Notes: a model not told the origin generated them from the sequence alone. DNA of 64,000 nt from Progne subis subis (GCA_022316685.1 JAKJHU010001068.1:30675-94674), one strand, 5' to 3'; counted from the first letter of the stretch, positions 34,201-45,757 are shown. Made by a program: numbers and translations.

Positions 34201-37200
34201 ATCCTGGGGAACAGTCATTACTCCAGAAGGGAGCAGGGCAAGGTTTCCAGAACTTTTCAGCCATGAGATCATGGTAAGCTAAATGGCACATGGATGAGCT
34301 CTTCCTAGACTGAAACTTCTGATTCTGTCATAAAAGGTGTTTTGCAGACCTACCTTCAGCCTCTGGCACTGCCTTCAAACCACCATTGGCCAACATATCC
34401 AGATAATCCATGTCACGTTCCCAATCTAGAAGGGAGCACAGATGAGAAACATTTCCATGTGTGCTGGGATCCCCCTCTGTCTCAGGGAACTGCACACTGC
34501 CAGGGGATCAGGGAAGGCTGTGGAAGGCCAATGTCCATGGACAGGGCCAAAGCTGCCCAGGAGCCTGGGGAGCTCTGGGCTGGCTCTGCTCACTCTCCAC
34601 ACTCTTTGCAGGCCCTGTGCAACATCCCTGCAGGGGTGGCCAGAGCAGCCCAGGGGCCCTGGGGCTCTCTCATTTCCACAGAAGAAACCCTCCCTCCCTA
34701 AAGCACTGAGAAAATCTCCAGCAGGCTGAGCCAATATGTTCCCTCATTTCACCTGTCCCCCTGGTGGGACAGCTCTGCCAGCCCGAGGGGACGGAGTCAG
34801 GCCCTGTCAGGACCCAGGGCAGCCCCTGCCCAGCCGGGAGCCAGGGCTGGCTCTGGCCCTGGGCTTGCGGCAGGGCTCCCGCTCGGGCCTGCTCCTGTGC
34901 CTTGGGCCTCTGGGTGCTCAGGGCTAGCTCCGGAAGCAGCTGCAGAGGGAGGCACCTTGGGGCACCAGTCCCGTTTCCAAGGGGCCATCAGCGAGCTCCA
35001 CAGGCCTCGAAGCCGAGGTGCCTCCAGCTTTGGCTGCTGCCAGACCCTGCAAGGCTGTGATCTGGGGGAAGAGCTGCTGCCACACAGCCCAACGAGGGAT
35101 GAGCCTGGCACAGCAATTACCTGCTCTGGCTTTGTCTGCATCTGTGACTGTGTTTGTGTCTGCCATCTCCTTTCTTTCTGCAGCAGAGGCTGCCACCGAG
35201 CTGCTGTTTCCTCTAGGAAGTTCCTCCTTCTGCACAGACTTTTGGTCCAACACTTTGAGAAAGGAAGAGGTACAGCTTTATTAGACGGAAACATTCAACA
35301 TGGGGGAGTGGGCATCCACAGGAGGCAATGCTTGTCAGAGACACTGATAAGCATCAGGAAAAGGCAGAAACTCTGAGGGCTGAGCCAGAGCCCTCCCTCG
35401 TGCAAAGAGGTGCCCCACTTGGGCTGCTGGGACACAGGGAAAGTGCAGGGGCTCTCAGGGAGTGCATGGCCCGTGGGGCAGTTTGGGCTCCCTGTCAGCT
35501 GATGCCAAATGCCTTCCTGCAGAGCCTGGGGAGAAGCTGCAGCCAGGCCAGGCTGGGAAACAGCCCTGAAGGGTGGGAAAGCAGCAGTGGGGTAGCCAGG
35601 CTGCCATGGATCCCTTCCCGCTGTGCCAGGCCCGGCATATCCAGATGTGCAGAGAAAGTCCCTGGCTGCTGAGCCTCAGGAGAAGGCTCAGGGACATGCA
35701 CACACCTGGTTGTCCCTGTAGCATTTCCTTCCACATTTGCTGCATGGGTTTGGATGGCTCCTGAGGTTTCTTCACTCCTGTAGCTCTGTATTTTCCTGTC
35801 GGTGGACCTTAGAGCAAAGAGTTTCCATTTGCCAGGAATGGATCCCACATAGCCAGTGCTCAGCCTGTGGGGTCAGCAGGGACACACTACTCACCCCTTA
35901 GATGGGAGTTGGGCTTGTGTTCAGCAACCAGCAAAGGAACTGGAGAATTCCTCCCTGATGACACATCTGTAACTCAGCATTCAGAGAAGCTTCTGTCACC
36001 TCTGCTGATGTGCACGGGCAGCACTGAGGCACAGGAGTAGTGAGGGTATCGTGCAGGGCGAGGGCACGGCTCTCTCCTGGCACCTGCAGCGATGCCCCCT
36101 GGCCCAGCTGTCGGCCCTGAGCTGGCAGCTCTCCCAGGGTGAAATGCTTGAACCTACCCTCAGCATCTCCCAGAGTCTCTGTCTTGGTCGTGGGCTGGGA
36201 ATCCAGATCACCTTCCTCCACAGGCTTGACTGCAAAGAAAGGCAGGACAGAAGAGATCCTATGGAGCTCCTGTAGGAGATCCTCAGGTCCTCTGGGGTTG
36301 GCAAAGGAGCAGCACAAGGCATAGCCCCGGGGCTCAGCCCTGGCCCAGGCCCCTTTCCTCTCTGCTCTTCTCCCTGGCTGCACAGAGCACATGGAAGGAC
36401 ACCCTGGCACTGCACACAGGAAGAGCATTGACAGCTAAATGCTCCTTCCTCCCACTGACAGCCATCCAGGGGATCACTCAGGGCTCCAGAAGGGAGCAGG
36501 GCAAGGTTTCCAGAATCCTTCAGCCTTGAGATCATGGTAAGGGAAATAGCACATGGGTGAGCTCTTGCCACACTGACAGGGATTATTCTGACAGGAAAGG
36601 CATAATGAAAACTTGCCTTCAGAATTCTCCAAGAGTTTCATGATGCCATTCATCATGGTATCCAGAAAATGCAAGGTGCGATCCCAGTCTAGAAGGGAGC
36701 ACAGATGAGAACCATTTCCATGTGTGCTGGGATCCCCCTCTGCCTTAGGGAACTGCACACTGCCAGGGGGTCAGGAAGGCCGTGGGAGGCCGATGTCCAC
36801 GGACAGGGCCAAAGCTGCCCAGGGGCCTGGGGAGCTCTGGGCTGGCTCTGCTCACTCTCCACACTCTTTGCAGGCCCTGTGCAACATCCCTGCAGGGGTG
36901 GCTGGAGCAGTCCAGGGCCCCATGGGCTCTCTCACTGGTACACAATGACCCTCCCTGATGCCTCGGAGAAAACTGCAGCAGGCAGTGCCACAACCATCCC
37001 TCCTTCCCTTCCAACCTTTTTGTTTCCCTGCATCGCCCTTGCCCCAGGACAGCTCCTCCAGCCCAAGGGGACACAGCCAGGCGCTCTCAGGACACTCTGG
37101 AGCCTTGCTCTGCCCCTCTGCCCTTTCCCCACCATGGGCACCCCTTGCAGCCCTCCCAGGTTTCGGGCCGTGTCTCCCACGGGGGGAGCCCAGCAGGACT

Positions 37201-39299
37201 GCTCAGTACGCGAGTGTCCTGAGCCTGCTGGGGATAATTCCTCTGGGCTGTGCCGCTCTTGTCTGGGCTGTGCCCGCACTGCCAAGCTGCAGAGATGGCA
37301 GCTCAAGCCTCAGCAGGGCCCAGGCCCAGAGGCACAGCAATTACCTCCAGTGACTGTGCCTGGCATGGCCTCCCTTCCTGCTGCAGAGACTGCCATTGCA
37401 CCACTGCTTCCTCTGGAAAACTCAGTTGTCACCACCGTTTCTTCTTTCATTTCTGGAGAAAGAGAGACTTGGATCAGACAGAACTGTCAAGCACATTTAT
37501 AAGGACCAAGAAAACACCTAGATTCTTAGTATGACCAGAGCCCTCCCTTGTCCAAAGAGGTGCCCCACTTGGGCTGCTGGGACACAGGGAAAGTGCAGGG
37601 GCTCTCAGGGTGTGCATGGCCCGTGGGGCAGTTTGGGCTCCCTGTCAGCTGATGCCAAATGCCTTCCTGCAGAGCCTGGGGAGAAGCTGCAGCCAGGCAA
37701 TGCTGGGAAACAGCCCTGCAGGGTGGGAAAGCAGCAGCGGGGCAGCCAGGCTGCCATGCATCCCTTCCCGTTGTGCTGGGCACGGCGTGTCCACAGATGC
37801 AGAGAAAGTCCCTGGCTGCTGAGCCTCAGGAGAAGGCTCAGGGACATGCACACACTTGGTTGTCTCTTCAGCATTTCCTTCCACATTTGCTGCATGGGTT
37901 CAAATGGCTCCTGAGGTTTCTTCACTCCTGTAGCTCTGTATTTCCCTCTTGGAGGACCTTAGAGCAAAGAGTTTCCATTTGCCAGGAATGGAGCCCACAT
38001 AGGCAGTGCTCAGCCTGTGGGGTCAGCAGGGACACACTACTCACCCCTGCGATGGGAGCTGGCCTTGTGTGCAGCAACCAGCAAATGAGCTGGAGAATTC
38101 CTCCCTGATGACACATCTGTAACTCAACAGGCACAGAAGCTTCTGTCACCTCTGCTGATTTGCACAGGCAGCACTGAGGGACAGGAGCGGTGAGGGGATC
38201 GTGCAGGGCGAGGGCACACAGGGGCACAGATCTGTCCTGGCACCTGCAGCGATGCCCCCTGGCCCAGCTGTGGGCTCCTAGCTGTCAGCTCCGCCAGGGG
38301 GAACGGCCTTGACCTACCCTCAACATCTCCCAGAGGCTCTATCCTGAACGTGGGCTGGGAATCCAGATCACCTTCTTCCACAGGCTTGGCTGCAAAGAAA
38401 GGCAGGACAGAAGAGATCCTATGGAGCTCCTGTAGGAGATCCTCAGGTCCTCTGGGGCTGGCAAAGGAGCAGCACAAGGCACAGCCCCGGGGCACAGCCC
38501 TGGGCCAGGCTCCTTCCCTCTCTTCTCTTCTCCGTGGCTGCACAGAGCACACGGAAGGACACCCTGGCACTGCACACAGGAAGAGCATTGACAGCTAAAT
38601 TCTCTTTCCTCCCACTGACAGCCATCCAGGGGATCACTCAGGGCTCCAGAAGGGAGCAGGGCAAGGTTTCCAGAACTTTTAAGCCATGAGATCATTGTAA
38701 GGGAAATGGCACATAGTTGAGCTCTTGCTACACTGACGGGGATTATTTCCTCCGGAGTGGGGTATTGAGAACTTACCTTCAACATCCTCTAAGAGTTTCA
38801 AGCTGTCATCCAACAGGGCATCCAGATCATGCAAGGGACGATCCCAGTCTAGAAGGGAGCACAGATGAGAACCATTTCCATGTGTGCTGGGATCTCCCTC
38901 TGCCTTAGGGAACTGCGCACTGCCACGGGGATCGGGGAAGGCCGTGGGAGGCCGATGTCCACGGACAGGGCCAAAGCTGCCCAGGGGCCTGGGGAGCTCT
39001 GGGCTGGCTCTGCTCAGTCTCCACACTCTTTGCAGGCCCTGTGCAACATCCCTGCAGGGATGGCTGGAGCAGCCCAGGGCCCCTGGGTCTCTCTCCCTCA
39101 CAGAGGAAACCCTCCTTAAAGCCCTGGGCAAAACCATCCCCAAGGCTTCCGTGTGAGAAGGGAACGCTGTCCCGGGAAAGGGGATCCAGGCCGCCGGCTC
39201 ACCTGCTCCCTGCACTCGCCATGGAGCAGCCTGGGCAGTCCTGGCAGGCAGGGCCGCAGCCAGGAGGAGCAGGAGGAGCAGGCGCAGAGCAAGGGCCAT
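25152..39299 (-). CDS. Unrecognised modular type I membrane-protein gene with tandem exon cassettes
   Basis: Gene model built by eye. A signal-peptide exon (39203-39299) is followed by six tandem cassettes with exons A-E, then a transmembrane exon (from 26036 down). Every module exon starts after AG with 2 bases of a codon and ends with 1 base, so all internal introns are phase 1 and any exon can be skipped or duplicated without a frameshift. Usual exon lengths are A 72, B 72, C 78, D 102 or 99, and E 132 (108 in the first unit): about 152 residues per unit. Leaving out the two frame-broken exons (D of unit 5, E of unit 6), the model is about 870 codons. Predicted topology: extracellular modules, one membrane span, short Cys/Lys-rich tail. 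I recognise neither the modules nor the protein. Inference: a real or recently real gene. Transcription is not shown by the sequence. Confidence 0.6.
25819..26036 (-). CDS. Transmembrane exon of the modular gene
   Basis: Follows a good acceptor (cattgctcccacag) and enters in phase 1, the phase of all upstream exons. It encodes a short linker (AAGTTARAPDSQRSIVN), then a membrane span FMADLLCLVLIILCCVGICC and WKRK. The Cys-rich inner face followed by Lys/Arg fits a stop-transfer with possible palmitoylation (inference). Read straight through, it stops at TAG 25819-25821. Alternatively it splices at AAAATG|GTTAGT (exon 25874-26036) to the exon at 25152-25215. Confidence 0.62.
26665..27625 (-). 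repeat. Cassette unit 6 (3'-most), truncated: A, B and broken E
   Basis: Exons: A 27554-27625 (WAHDMDYLEMMANGGLKVV, GC donor), B 27093-27164 (KTLGEGDLDYQPTFRMEPM), E 26665-26785. The segment carrying C and D (about 1.3 kb in other units) is missing between about 26880 and 27000. E is 121 bp, not a multiple of 3, because of an extra base in aaaatgtctg against aaaagtctg elsewhere; it would have to be skipped to keep frame. Confidence 0.55.
27626..29890 (-). repeat. Cassette unit 5, exons A-E, D frame-broken
   Basis: Exons: A 29819-29890 (GC donor), B 29360-29431 (KPVGEDDLDYQPTFRMEAL), C 29089-29166, D 28902-29001, E 28317-28448. D is 100 bp where unit 4 has 99: one extra base near 28970 (ctgttcctg against ctgtcctg) puts a TGA in the phase-1 frame. 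Because D is otherwise phase 1-1, skipping it would restore frame. Much of this unit is nearly identical to unit 4. Confidence 0.6.
29891..32155 (-). repeat. Cassette unit 4, exons A-E
   Basis: Exons: A 32084-32155 (WERDMHYLEMMANGGLKVV, GC donor), B 31625-31696 (KPVVEDDLDYQPTFRMEAL), C 31354-31431, D 31168-31266 (99 bp; QKELLESNDSMKEIVEKRH, unlike D of units 1-3), E 30583-30714. All keep frame. Period 2,265 bp. Confidence 0.63.
32156..34425 (-). repeat. Cassette unit 3, exons A-E
   Basis: Exons: A 34354-34425 (WERDMDYLDMLANGGLKAV, GT donor), B 33895-33966 (KPVGEGDLDYQTTLRMEPL), C 33623-33700 (ADVSAGRNSPAPLLDNAHK), D 33434-33535 (KKAQESSKPMQQTMKEMLQ), E 32847-32978 (KEELPGGSSSSVAASAAER). All five are open and phase-compatible. 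Period 2,270 bp. Confidence 0.65.
34426..36688 (-). repeat. Cassette unit 2, exons A-E
   Basis: Exons: A 36617-36688 (WDRTLHFLDTMMNGIMKLL, GC donor GAAG|GCAAGT), B 36158-36229 (KPVEEGDLDSQPTTKTETL), C 35895-35972 (TDVSSGRNSPVPLLVAEHK), D 35706-35807 (KKPQEPSKPMQQMWKEMLQ), E 35121-35252 (132 bp; KEELPRGNSSSVAASAAER). All lengths keep frame. Period 2,263 bp. Confidence 0.65.
36689..38848 (-). repeat. Cassette unit 1 (5'-most), exons A-E
   Basis: Exons: A 38777-38848 (WDRPLHDLDALLDDSLKLL, GT donor), B 38318-38389 (KPVEEGDLDSQPTFRIEPL), C 38045-38122 (TDVSSGRNSPAHLLVAAHK), D 37856-37957 (KKPQEPFEPMQQMWKEMLK), E 37345-37452 (MKEETVVTTEFSRGSSGAM). Exon E is 108 bp and differs in sequence from E of all other units; A is also the most divergent. 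This looks like the ancestral or least homogenised unit. Period to the next unit is 2,160 bp. Confidence 0.62.
39203..39299 (-). CDS. Exon 1: signal peptide
   Basis: The ATG is read on the minus strand at 39299. MALALRLLLLLLLAAALPA is followed by Arg-Thr-Ala-Gln-Ala: a strong signal peptide with a likely cleavage after an Ala-x-Ala-like site. The exon ends CAG|GTGAGC in phase 1 (97 bp), matching the phase of every module exon. Confidence 0.72.
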
Positions 39300-39461
39300 G
39301 GTGCCTAGCCCTGTGTCAGTCCTGCTGCTCTTGCTGCAACCACTGTCCTGATAGCACTGTTCAAAATGTCAGCACCACTGCTGCTCCCGCTGATGCTGCC
39401 ACTGCAGTCGTGGTCAAGGACCAACTGCTCAGTCGTTGTGGTGCTGTGCAACCACGGGGCT

Positions 39462-39590
39462 CTGGGACCTCTGTGACCTCAGAGCCTGATGTGACCTCAG
39501 AGCACTGCTGTGACCTTAGAGCCTGCTGTGACCTCAGAGCCTGCTGAGACCTCAGCCCTGCTGTGACCTCAGAGCCTGCTGTGACATCAT
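39462..39590. repeat. ~20-bp minisatellite of TGACCTCA sites upstream of the modular gene
   Basis: About six or seven copies of a 20-bp unit ctgtgacctcagagcctgct, 163-291 bp upstream of the start codon. TGACCT is the complement of AGGTCA, the nuclear-receptor half-site, and TGACATCA (39581-39588) is CRE-like. Regulatory function is inferred. Confidence 0.75.
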
Positions 39591-41689
39591 GGCCTTAGCT
39601 GTACCCCCAGAGCGTACTCCCAACTGTACTAATGGACTACCTTGATTGTAAATGTTTCTCTTCACAAAAGGGCCGTGGCTGAACAAAACCTTTGTTTTGC
39701 CTGCTGACATTGCTGCTAAGGCTGTACCCTTGGAGATGCTCTTGTTGGCTTGCTCTTTTCAGGGCCCTGCCACTGGAGAAGGTCAGGCCCAGGTGATCCC
39801 ACTGAAGGAAATGTGCCCTCAGCCCAGAGTTGCTCAGCATGGGCTCCCCCAGCCCCTTGGGGCCCTGCTGCTGGTCACAGCAGCCCCTGCCTGGCTCCTG
39901 CCTGCCCACACCATGCTGGCCCTGCACACAGCTTGCTCTGCAAAGGGCTCCCAGAGCAGCTGTGGCCATTGGGTCACTCCTGTCTCTATACTGACAGCTT
40001 TATACACAACAGCTTGCTGTCCTGTGGGCCTCGTAATGGAAAGAAAACACTCTGCTCCATTGCTGTTTGCTTTCTTTTCCTGGTCCTTGGCTGCAGGTGC
40101 AGTGGAGGGGGAATCTGCAGCCCCCGGGGCTGCTGCTCCCTGGCTATTGCCTGAGGCATTCCTCTCAGCTGGGGTGAGAGAGCCCTGCAGGGCTGGTGCC
40201 CAGCCTGCAGCAAGCAGCACTGCTACTGCTGCTGAGACACCTGCTTTGGGCCTCTCTCCCTGGCACTCTGTGCTCTCCTGCTCTTCCTGGCCCAGCGTGA
40301 GGCTGGGCTGGCTCAGGGTATGTGTCTGCTGAAGCCAAACTCCTGCTCACCTTGCGGTGCTGAGAGAATTGAGAATCGCTGCATGTGGCTGCTACTTCCC
40401 AAGGAGGCTCCTGGTGCAGGCACTGCTGCAGCATCCCTCCTGGTCTTGTGTTTGGGGGGTGGGATCCCAACCCAGGGCTCTGCTGTGACACTGGGGACCC
40501 TGGCTAACTCCAGGATCTCTCCCAGGTCTCCTTCCTGAGCTTCATCCCAGGGCTCAGCCCCAAGGGCCAGATGGGTATCAGGAATTTCACAACCTACCAT
40601 CGGTGACTCATAGTCAGAAAAATTTTAGCTGTATTTCTAAATACCAGGTGCTGTGTTGTTTCCTTCCCACTGCGGATTTTCCATCGCCCCAGCCTCAGCC
40701 CCCCGCAGCCTGCCTGGATGTCCTCCCATACCACTTCTGCAGTCCCCCTCATCCAGGTCCCCCTGGTTCCGTGGGCAGCTCTTTAGGCCACTGAGGCCCC
40801 CGTTCCTCCTTTTTTTCGAGCACGACTGAGTGAGAGATGATTCGGGGACTCAGCACCAACACCTCCAGCAGCAGCGGTCGGTTCTGAGTGCACTTGGTGG
40901 CCGCGGGCAGTTGCCCACAGCTCTGGCAGGGATGTGGAGGGGAGGCCACACAGGGGAGCAGCCCCCACGCCCCAGCCCTGCCCAGCCTGCAGCCCGTGGG
41001 TGTGGAGAAGCAGGTCCTGCCATGACAGAGGCAGTGGCTGGGCAGCGCAGCACGCATTGCACATGTCTGCTACGGGGATCTGTTTGCAATATTGCGTATA
41101 CATGCACTCCAAAATAAAAAAAAAAAAAAAAGGCAAAGTGTGGCTTAATTTCAGAGGCATTGGGGAAGAATTATTACAACTGCTTTCCTGGCTCATTTTT
41201 GGAATATTATAGATATATTTAATACTTAATAAAAACAATTTCTCAGCCTGGAATGGGAGTTTTTCAATCACAAGGGTTCTTGCTTCACCCCAGGAAAAGC
41301 GTAATTCAGTGTAACAGGCAGATTTTCTCTAAACACATTGCTGATGTTCTCATGCTGCCACTCATTAGTAGAGATGGAATAATTTCTCACTGTTTATGTT
41401 TGCTTTTTGTTTGGAAACAGTTGGAGAAAAAATGTGCCCCCTGTGAAGATTTGGTTAATGTGGGTCAGTTCTTCTTTCAGCTGCAGAAGCTGAGGGAGGA
41501 ATTCACAGTGGTTTTCCCAGGCAGAATCTGATGCTGGTGCTTGTGCCATTGGGGTCTGGAGAGGGCTCTTTCCTAGCACAACTCACCATGCTGAGCTGCT
41601 GGGCATGTCTGATTTGTTTCATCATTTTTACTGACTAAGAGCAGCCAGGCAGCATTTAGCAGAGCCTAAAATAGATCTATTGGTTCCTC
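39591..41689. other. No recognised gene
   Basis: Moderately GC-rich DNA 5' of the modular gene. A_n run at 41115-41131. Open frames here (e.g. 39652-40332) lack family features or clear splice context. Confidence 0.4.
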
Positions 41690-42085
41690 TGAATCAGCTC
41701 AAACTGTGGTTGTTCAGCCTGGAGAAAAGGAGGCTCAGGGAGAACCTTCTGGCTCTCCACAACTCCTTGACAGGAGGGTGGAGCCAAGTGGGGCTCTGAT
41801 CCCCAAAACAAGGGACAGGACAAGAGGAAATAGGCCTCAACTTGCAAATTAAATTTGGCCTCAAATTTGGAAATTTAGGGAAAATTTCTCCATAGAAAAG
41901 GCTGCAAAGCATTGTAACAGGTTGCCCAGGGCAGTGGTGGAGTCAGCATGCCTGGAAGTGTTCAAAAGACATGTTGATGTGGCACTTGGTCTAGTGGTGA
42001 ACAAGGTGGTGGTGGTGGATGATGTTTGGATGATTGTAAAAGCCTTTCCCAGCCTTTAGGGTTCTATGATTCCATGATTCTAAAC
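41690..42085 (+). mobile_element. CR1 LINE 3' fragment
   Basis: Typical CR1 order: ttcagcctggagaaaaggag, ...ggttgcccagggcagtggtgg, ending ttctatgattccatgattct. Confidence 0.85.
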
Positions 42086-45000
42086 CAGCCAGTGATAACA
42101 GAACCTAATTTCTCTTTGTGTAAATAACTTGGGTCACTCTCTGATGTTTTCTCCATGTCCATCCTCCAATGCATCTTCCAGAACATGGAAGGAATAAACC
42201 AGGTGTGAAAACTGGAGAAGGAAAATGAGCCCTTCTCTTGGGAAGGGAACAGAGGATTCTGCCACATCCAGAGGGGAGGAGAAAAAGGAAAAGGGTTTGA
42301 GAAGCTGAAGTAGTGGCAGAGGGAGAAGAAATAAGAGGCAAGAGAAATGGATTTGTGACCATGAATTGCGGGGCAGGCAGAGGACACCAGTGACCTGAAG
42401 AGTTTGGCACCTCCTTGCCATTAGGCAGCTGATCCCAAAAATTCATCTCTGCTCAAAGGGCATACATAGCCTGGCTCACCCAACACAGGTGCAAGAGGAA
42501 AATGAGGAAAATGGGAGATGGAACTACCTGAGTATTTCCAGCAGGTTTTGCAGCCTGTGCTGAGCACCTTGATCCTGGTTGCACTGTTCCCAGACACCAA
42601 CACCACTAGATCAGGAGGGAGCTGATTTAATCAGTTATTAAAATAGTCAAAGTCATTTGATTTAAATGATAAGGACCATTTTAATTTTACTGCTGCTGCT
42701 CAGAAGGCAGAGGATTGGACTGAAGCCGGAGCTTTTGAGGAAAGGCCAGATAGTGACAGGCAGAGCCAGGGAATGAAAATGTGGCACCACCTCCATTTGG
42801 GAAGAATTATTTGCACAGAAGGAGCCCAGCTCCAGAGCAACATCCCTGGAACCTCTTCAACACAAATAATAGGGAGTTCATTCGTACAACAAAAGATTTT
42901 CCTGCCCTTATTTATCCCTCCACATTCACTACACCTCTCCATTTCAAAAGCCACCACGGGAGCACTCTGCGCCGGAAGGCTCCTGCTTTGCACCAAGATG
43001 TTCTCTGTTCTGTTGATGCTCTGTGCATCTTCTGGCTCCCTACCGCTGAAGGAAAAGAAATCTGTTTACAAGACACAAACTGCTTTGTGTAAACCACAGC
43101 CACGAGCTGCAGGCTGCGTTCTGTCCCAGCCCAGCGGTGCCTCCTTGCCCAGCGGTGCCTCCTTCCCCAGCACAGAGCTCTCCATTAGCGTGGCTCCAGG
43201 GTTGCTATTAGGCTCCGTTGCTATTAGGTCATGTCACTGGGGACTGGAAAGCACCAGACTGTGCCCCGTGTCTTAAAAATCCAGATGTGTGGTGATTATC
43301 TCATGACAGCCATCAGAGGTCCTGTTGTAATGATATTTCTAATACTTTAGCCTTCAGGAGTTCTTAGGCTGGGATCAGCCTGTGCTTGGAGCTGGAGCAA
43401 GCTGTGTGCTCAGGTCTGCTGTGTGAAACAGCCACTGAGGTCCTGGTGCTGCCTGCTCCCTGAAAAGATGGAGCTGTTACGTTTTCCTGAGTGCACATGG
43501 TGTAACCAGATCATTTCTAGTTGGGAGGATGGATAACAACGCTCGAACCACTGATATCACTAAGTATAGTTGCATGAGATGAAATAAGAATACCCTTACT
43601 GTTAATCACACTCGCCTTTTTATTACCTGATTCTATGGTAATAGGTTGTTAGAGTTCTTATGTTCTTTCTGTATGTTGATCATCCTGGGGGCTGCAGCTG
43701 CAGCAGGAGTGGAAGCACCTGGGGAAATGACTCACCTCCCTCAGGCCAGACGTGGATTTTGACCCAGCAAACCAGAGGAACACTGACAGAAAGGTGGAGT
43801 GTTGTGTTATTCAGGGAACAAAGCATCACAGCAAATGACTGCCTTGAGTTTGGTGTGTTCCTTAATAGACTTGTGAAGTAAGCACGAAGGAGATGTCCTT
43901 ACTGTCTGTTACAAAAGGTCAAGTGTACAAACACCAGCAGCTGCAGCCGATCTGAAGGATGCTGTGGTTACACCAGGCAGTGCCCCACTCTGCTGCTGGG
44001 AGTCTCTAGCCCCACACAGAGCTTGTTCAGGTTTCAAGAGACAGCAGGAGGCTCCTTTTTTCTTGATGCTTCTTAAAAATCCCTCCCCTCTTCCCACTAA
44101 ATGTACTAGCACTGTTGGATGCAGCTTCCAGCAGCACGATTTCACCTTCTGCTGAGCTCGCAGGGCCCCGCAGGAGGGACGCCTGTGAGCCCTGGGACTT
44201 GCACTCTTTGCAGTCATGACCCAGGACACTCCTGGCACTGCTAACATGTTTTCCCTCTGCAGTTTGCAGTAATAGCAGCATCCAAGCTCTTGCAAAGGAT
44301 GGGTTTAGCCCTGGTGAGCTTCAAAGGACTCCTCCCTTGAAGTGGCAGATGCATCGGGCTCTGAAGTGTCCCTGTACCCTCCGAGTTTTAGAAGGAGCTT
44401 GGAAGACAGGCAACCTTCCCCTAACTGTCCGAAAGAGCAGAGAAGATGCCCTCCATCCCCCTTTCCCGGAGTTGGGAGGAGGAAAGGAGGAGGCTGGAAT
44501 GGCAGTGAAGGGCAGGTCTGCGGCTGTCCCACTTCCAGCAGTTTCTGCCCTCCCCCACTGGCCTTGTGGGAGCTCTGCAGCTTCTCCCCGCAAGAACACC
44601 CCCTGAAAAAACCCTCTTCCCCCGTGCAGAACTCAGAAGTAATGCACAATCTCTCCCCTTCCCAGAAAGCAGGCTGTGTGAGTGTGTTTGCACATGCGCG
44701 CACGCCAAGTTTTAGCCCAAGGTGAGTTTTATACCTGACTTACAACCCGCTGAAAGAATTTTATTATGGAAGCAGTGACATAGCTTGATAGTAATGCACA
44801 CACACCACTGCAGTGCCAGGGGTTTATAAGTCTTTGATGAGGTGTGTGTACAGCAGGTGACATCCCCAGCACAGGCAGAGCTGGCAGTACCTGGCTGGGA
44901 GCCTTCCAGCAAGGGGCTGGTGGCCCCAGGGTGTCTGGCAGCGCTCTGGAGGTGGCTCCTCACACAGCAGACTTGGGAAAGGGACAAGGACACGAGTTCA

Positions 45001-45757
45001 AATAGCTCACGGTCGGCAGGAGTTCCTTCACATGAGAAATCCTTCTCCTTATTTCTGACGGGCACCAACAAAACCAATTTTGTGGGTGCAACTATTGATC
45101 AGCTTCAGGTGAGTTCAAGGCAGAACTCCTCCTCCAAGCCCTGGCAAGGATTATCTGCTCTGTAGTGTGCCCACTGGCATCAGAGCCTTGTAGCAGTGGG
45201 TTTCTGCTGCCATGGGCTGTGAAATGAGATGTCCTGGCTGGTGCTGTCAGTGTTTGAAGGAGCTGGGACACCTCTGAACAGCCAGGTAACTCTGGAGCAT
45301 CCCTGGGGACCAGGTATTAATTAGAATATAAAATTTCATCGACAATGGTCTTGCATTAATGCTGCTAAGAGGATAAAATCTTCCATTACCCTATGGTTTC
45401 TGAGGGTGCAGTCATGGCTAAAGCTGGGCTGGAGACAAGAAAGAGAAATTTTGGTCAATTGGTCTCTAATTCATGCGTGGGTGGCATTCAGCACCCAGTT
45501 TGCTTTGCAGAAAAAGTAGAGGTGAGGGGCTATTGTAAAAAAAATTTTGTTTGTGCTACAGCACTTGATTCCAAAATTTTCCTAGAAAAGAACAAATACA
45601 CCTTTATAAAAATATTACAAAGTGGTTTCTATTGCCCATCCCTCTCCTGTGTGAGAAGCTGCCTGGAGAGCAATTCTTGTCCAGCTGATGTTATGAAGGG
45701 ATTGATTCACAAGCTATGACACAAATGCAGTATGAGCAAAACAGCAACTTCTATTTA
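42086..45757. other. No recognised gene
   Basis: Intergenic or intronic sequence. A three-fold cccagcggtgcctcctt-type direct repeat near 43130-43165. No exon I can support. Confidence 0.4.

Noticed and set aside
37922..38227. A longer minus-strand frame across exon C (EVTEASVPVELQMCHQGG)
   Set aside because: The phase does not fit neighbouring exons. The alternative frame starting after gttgag is open and phase 1-1 in every unit checked.
38390..38460. Upstream extension of exon B (PEDLLQELHRISSVLPFF)
   Set aside because: Open in most units, but no acceptor gives phase 1. The tract just before exon B (ctgcctttctttgcag) is a strong polypyrimidine acceptor, so this is probably intron.
41108..41131. 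A-rich run as the tail of a processed pseudogene
   Set aside because: No upstream coding remnant or flanking duplication that I can see.
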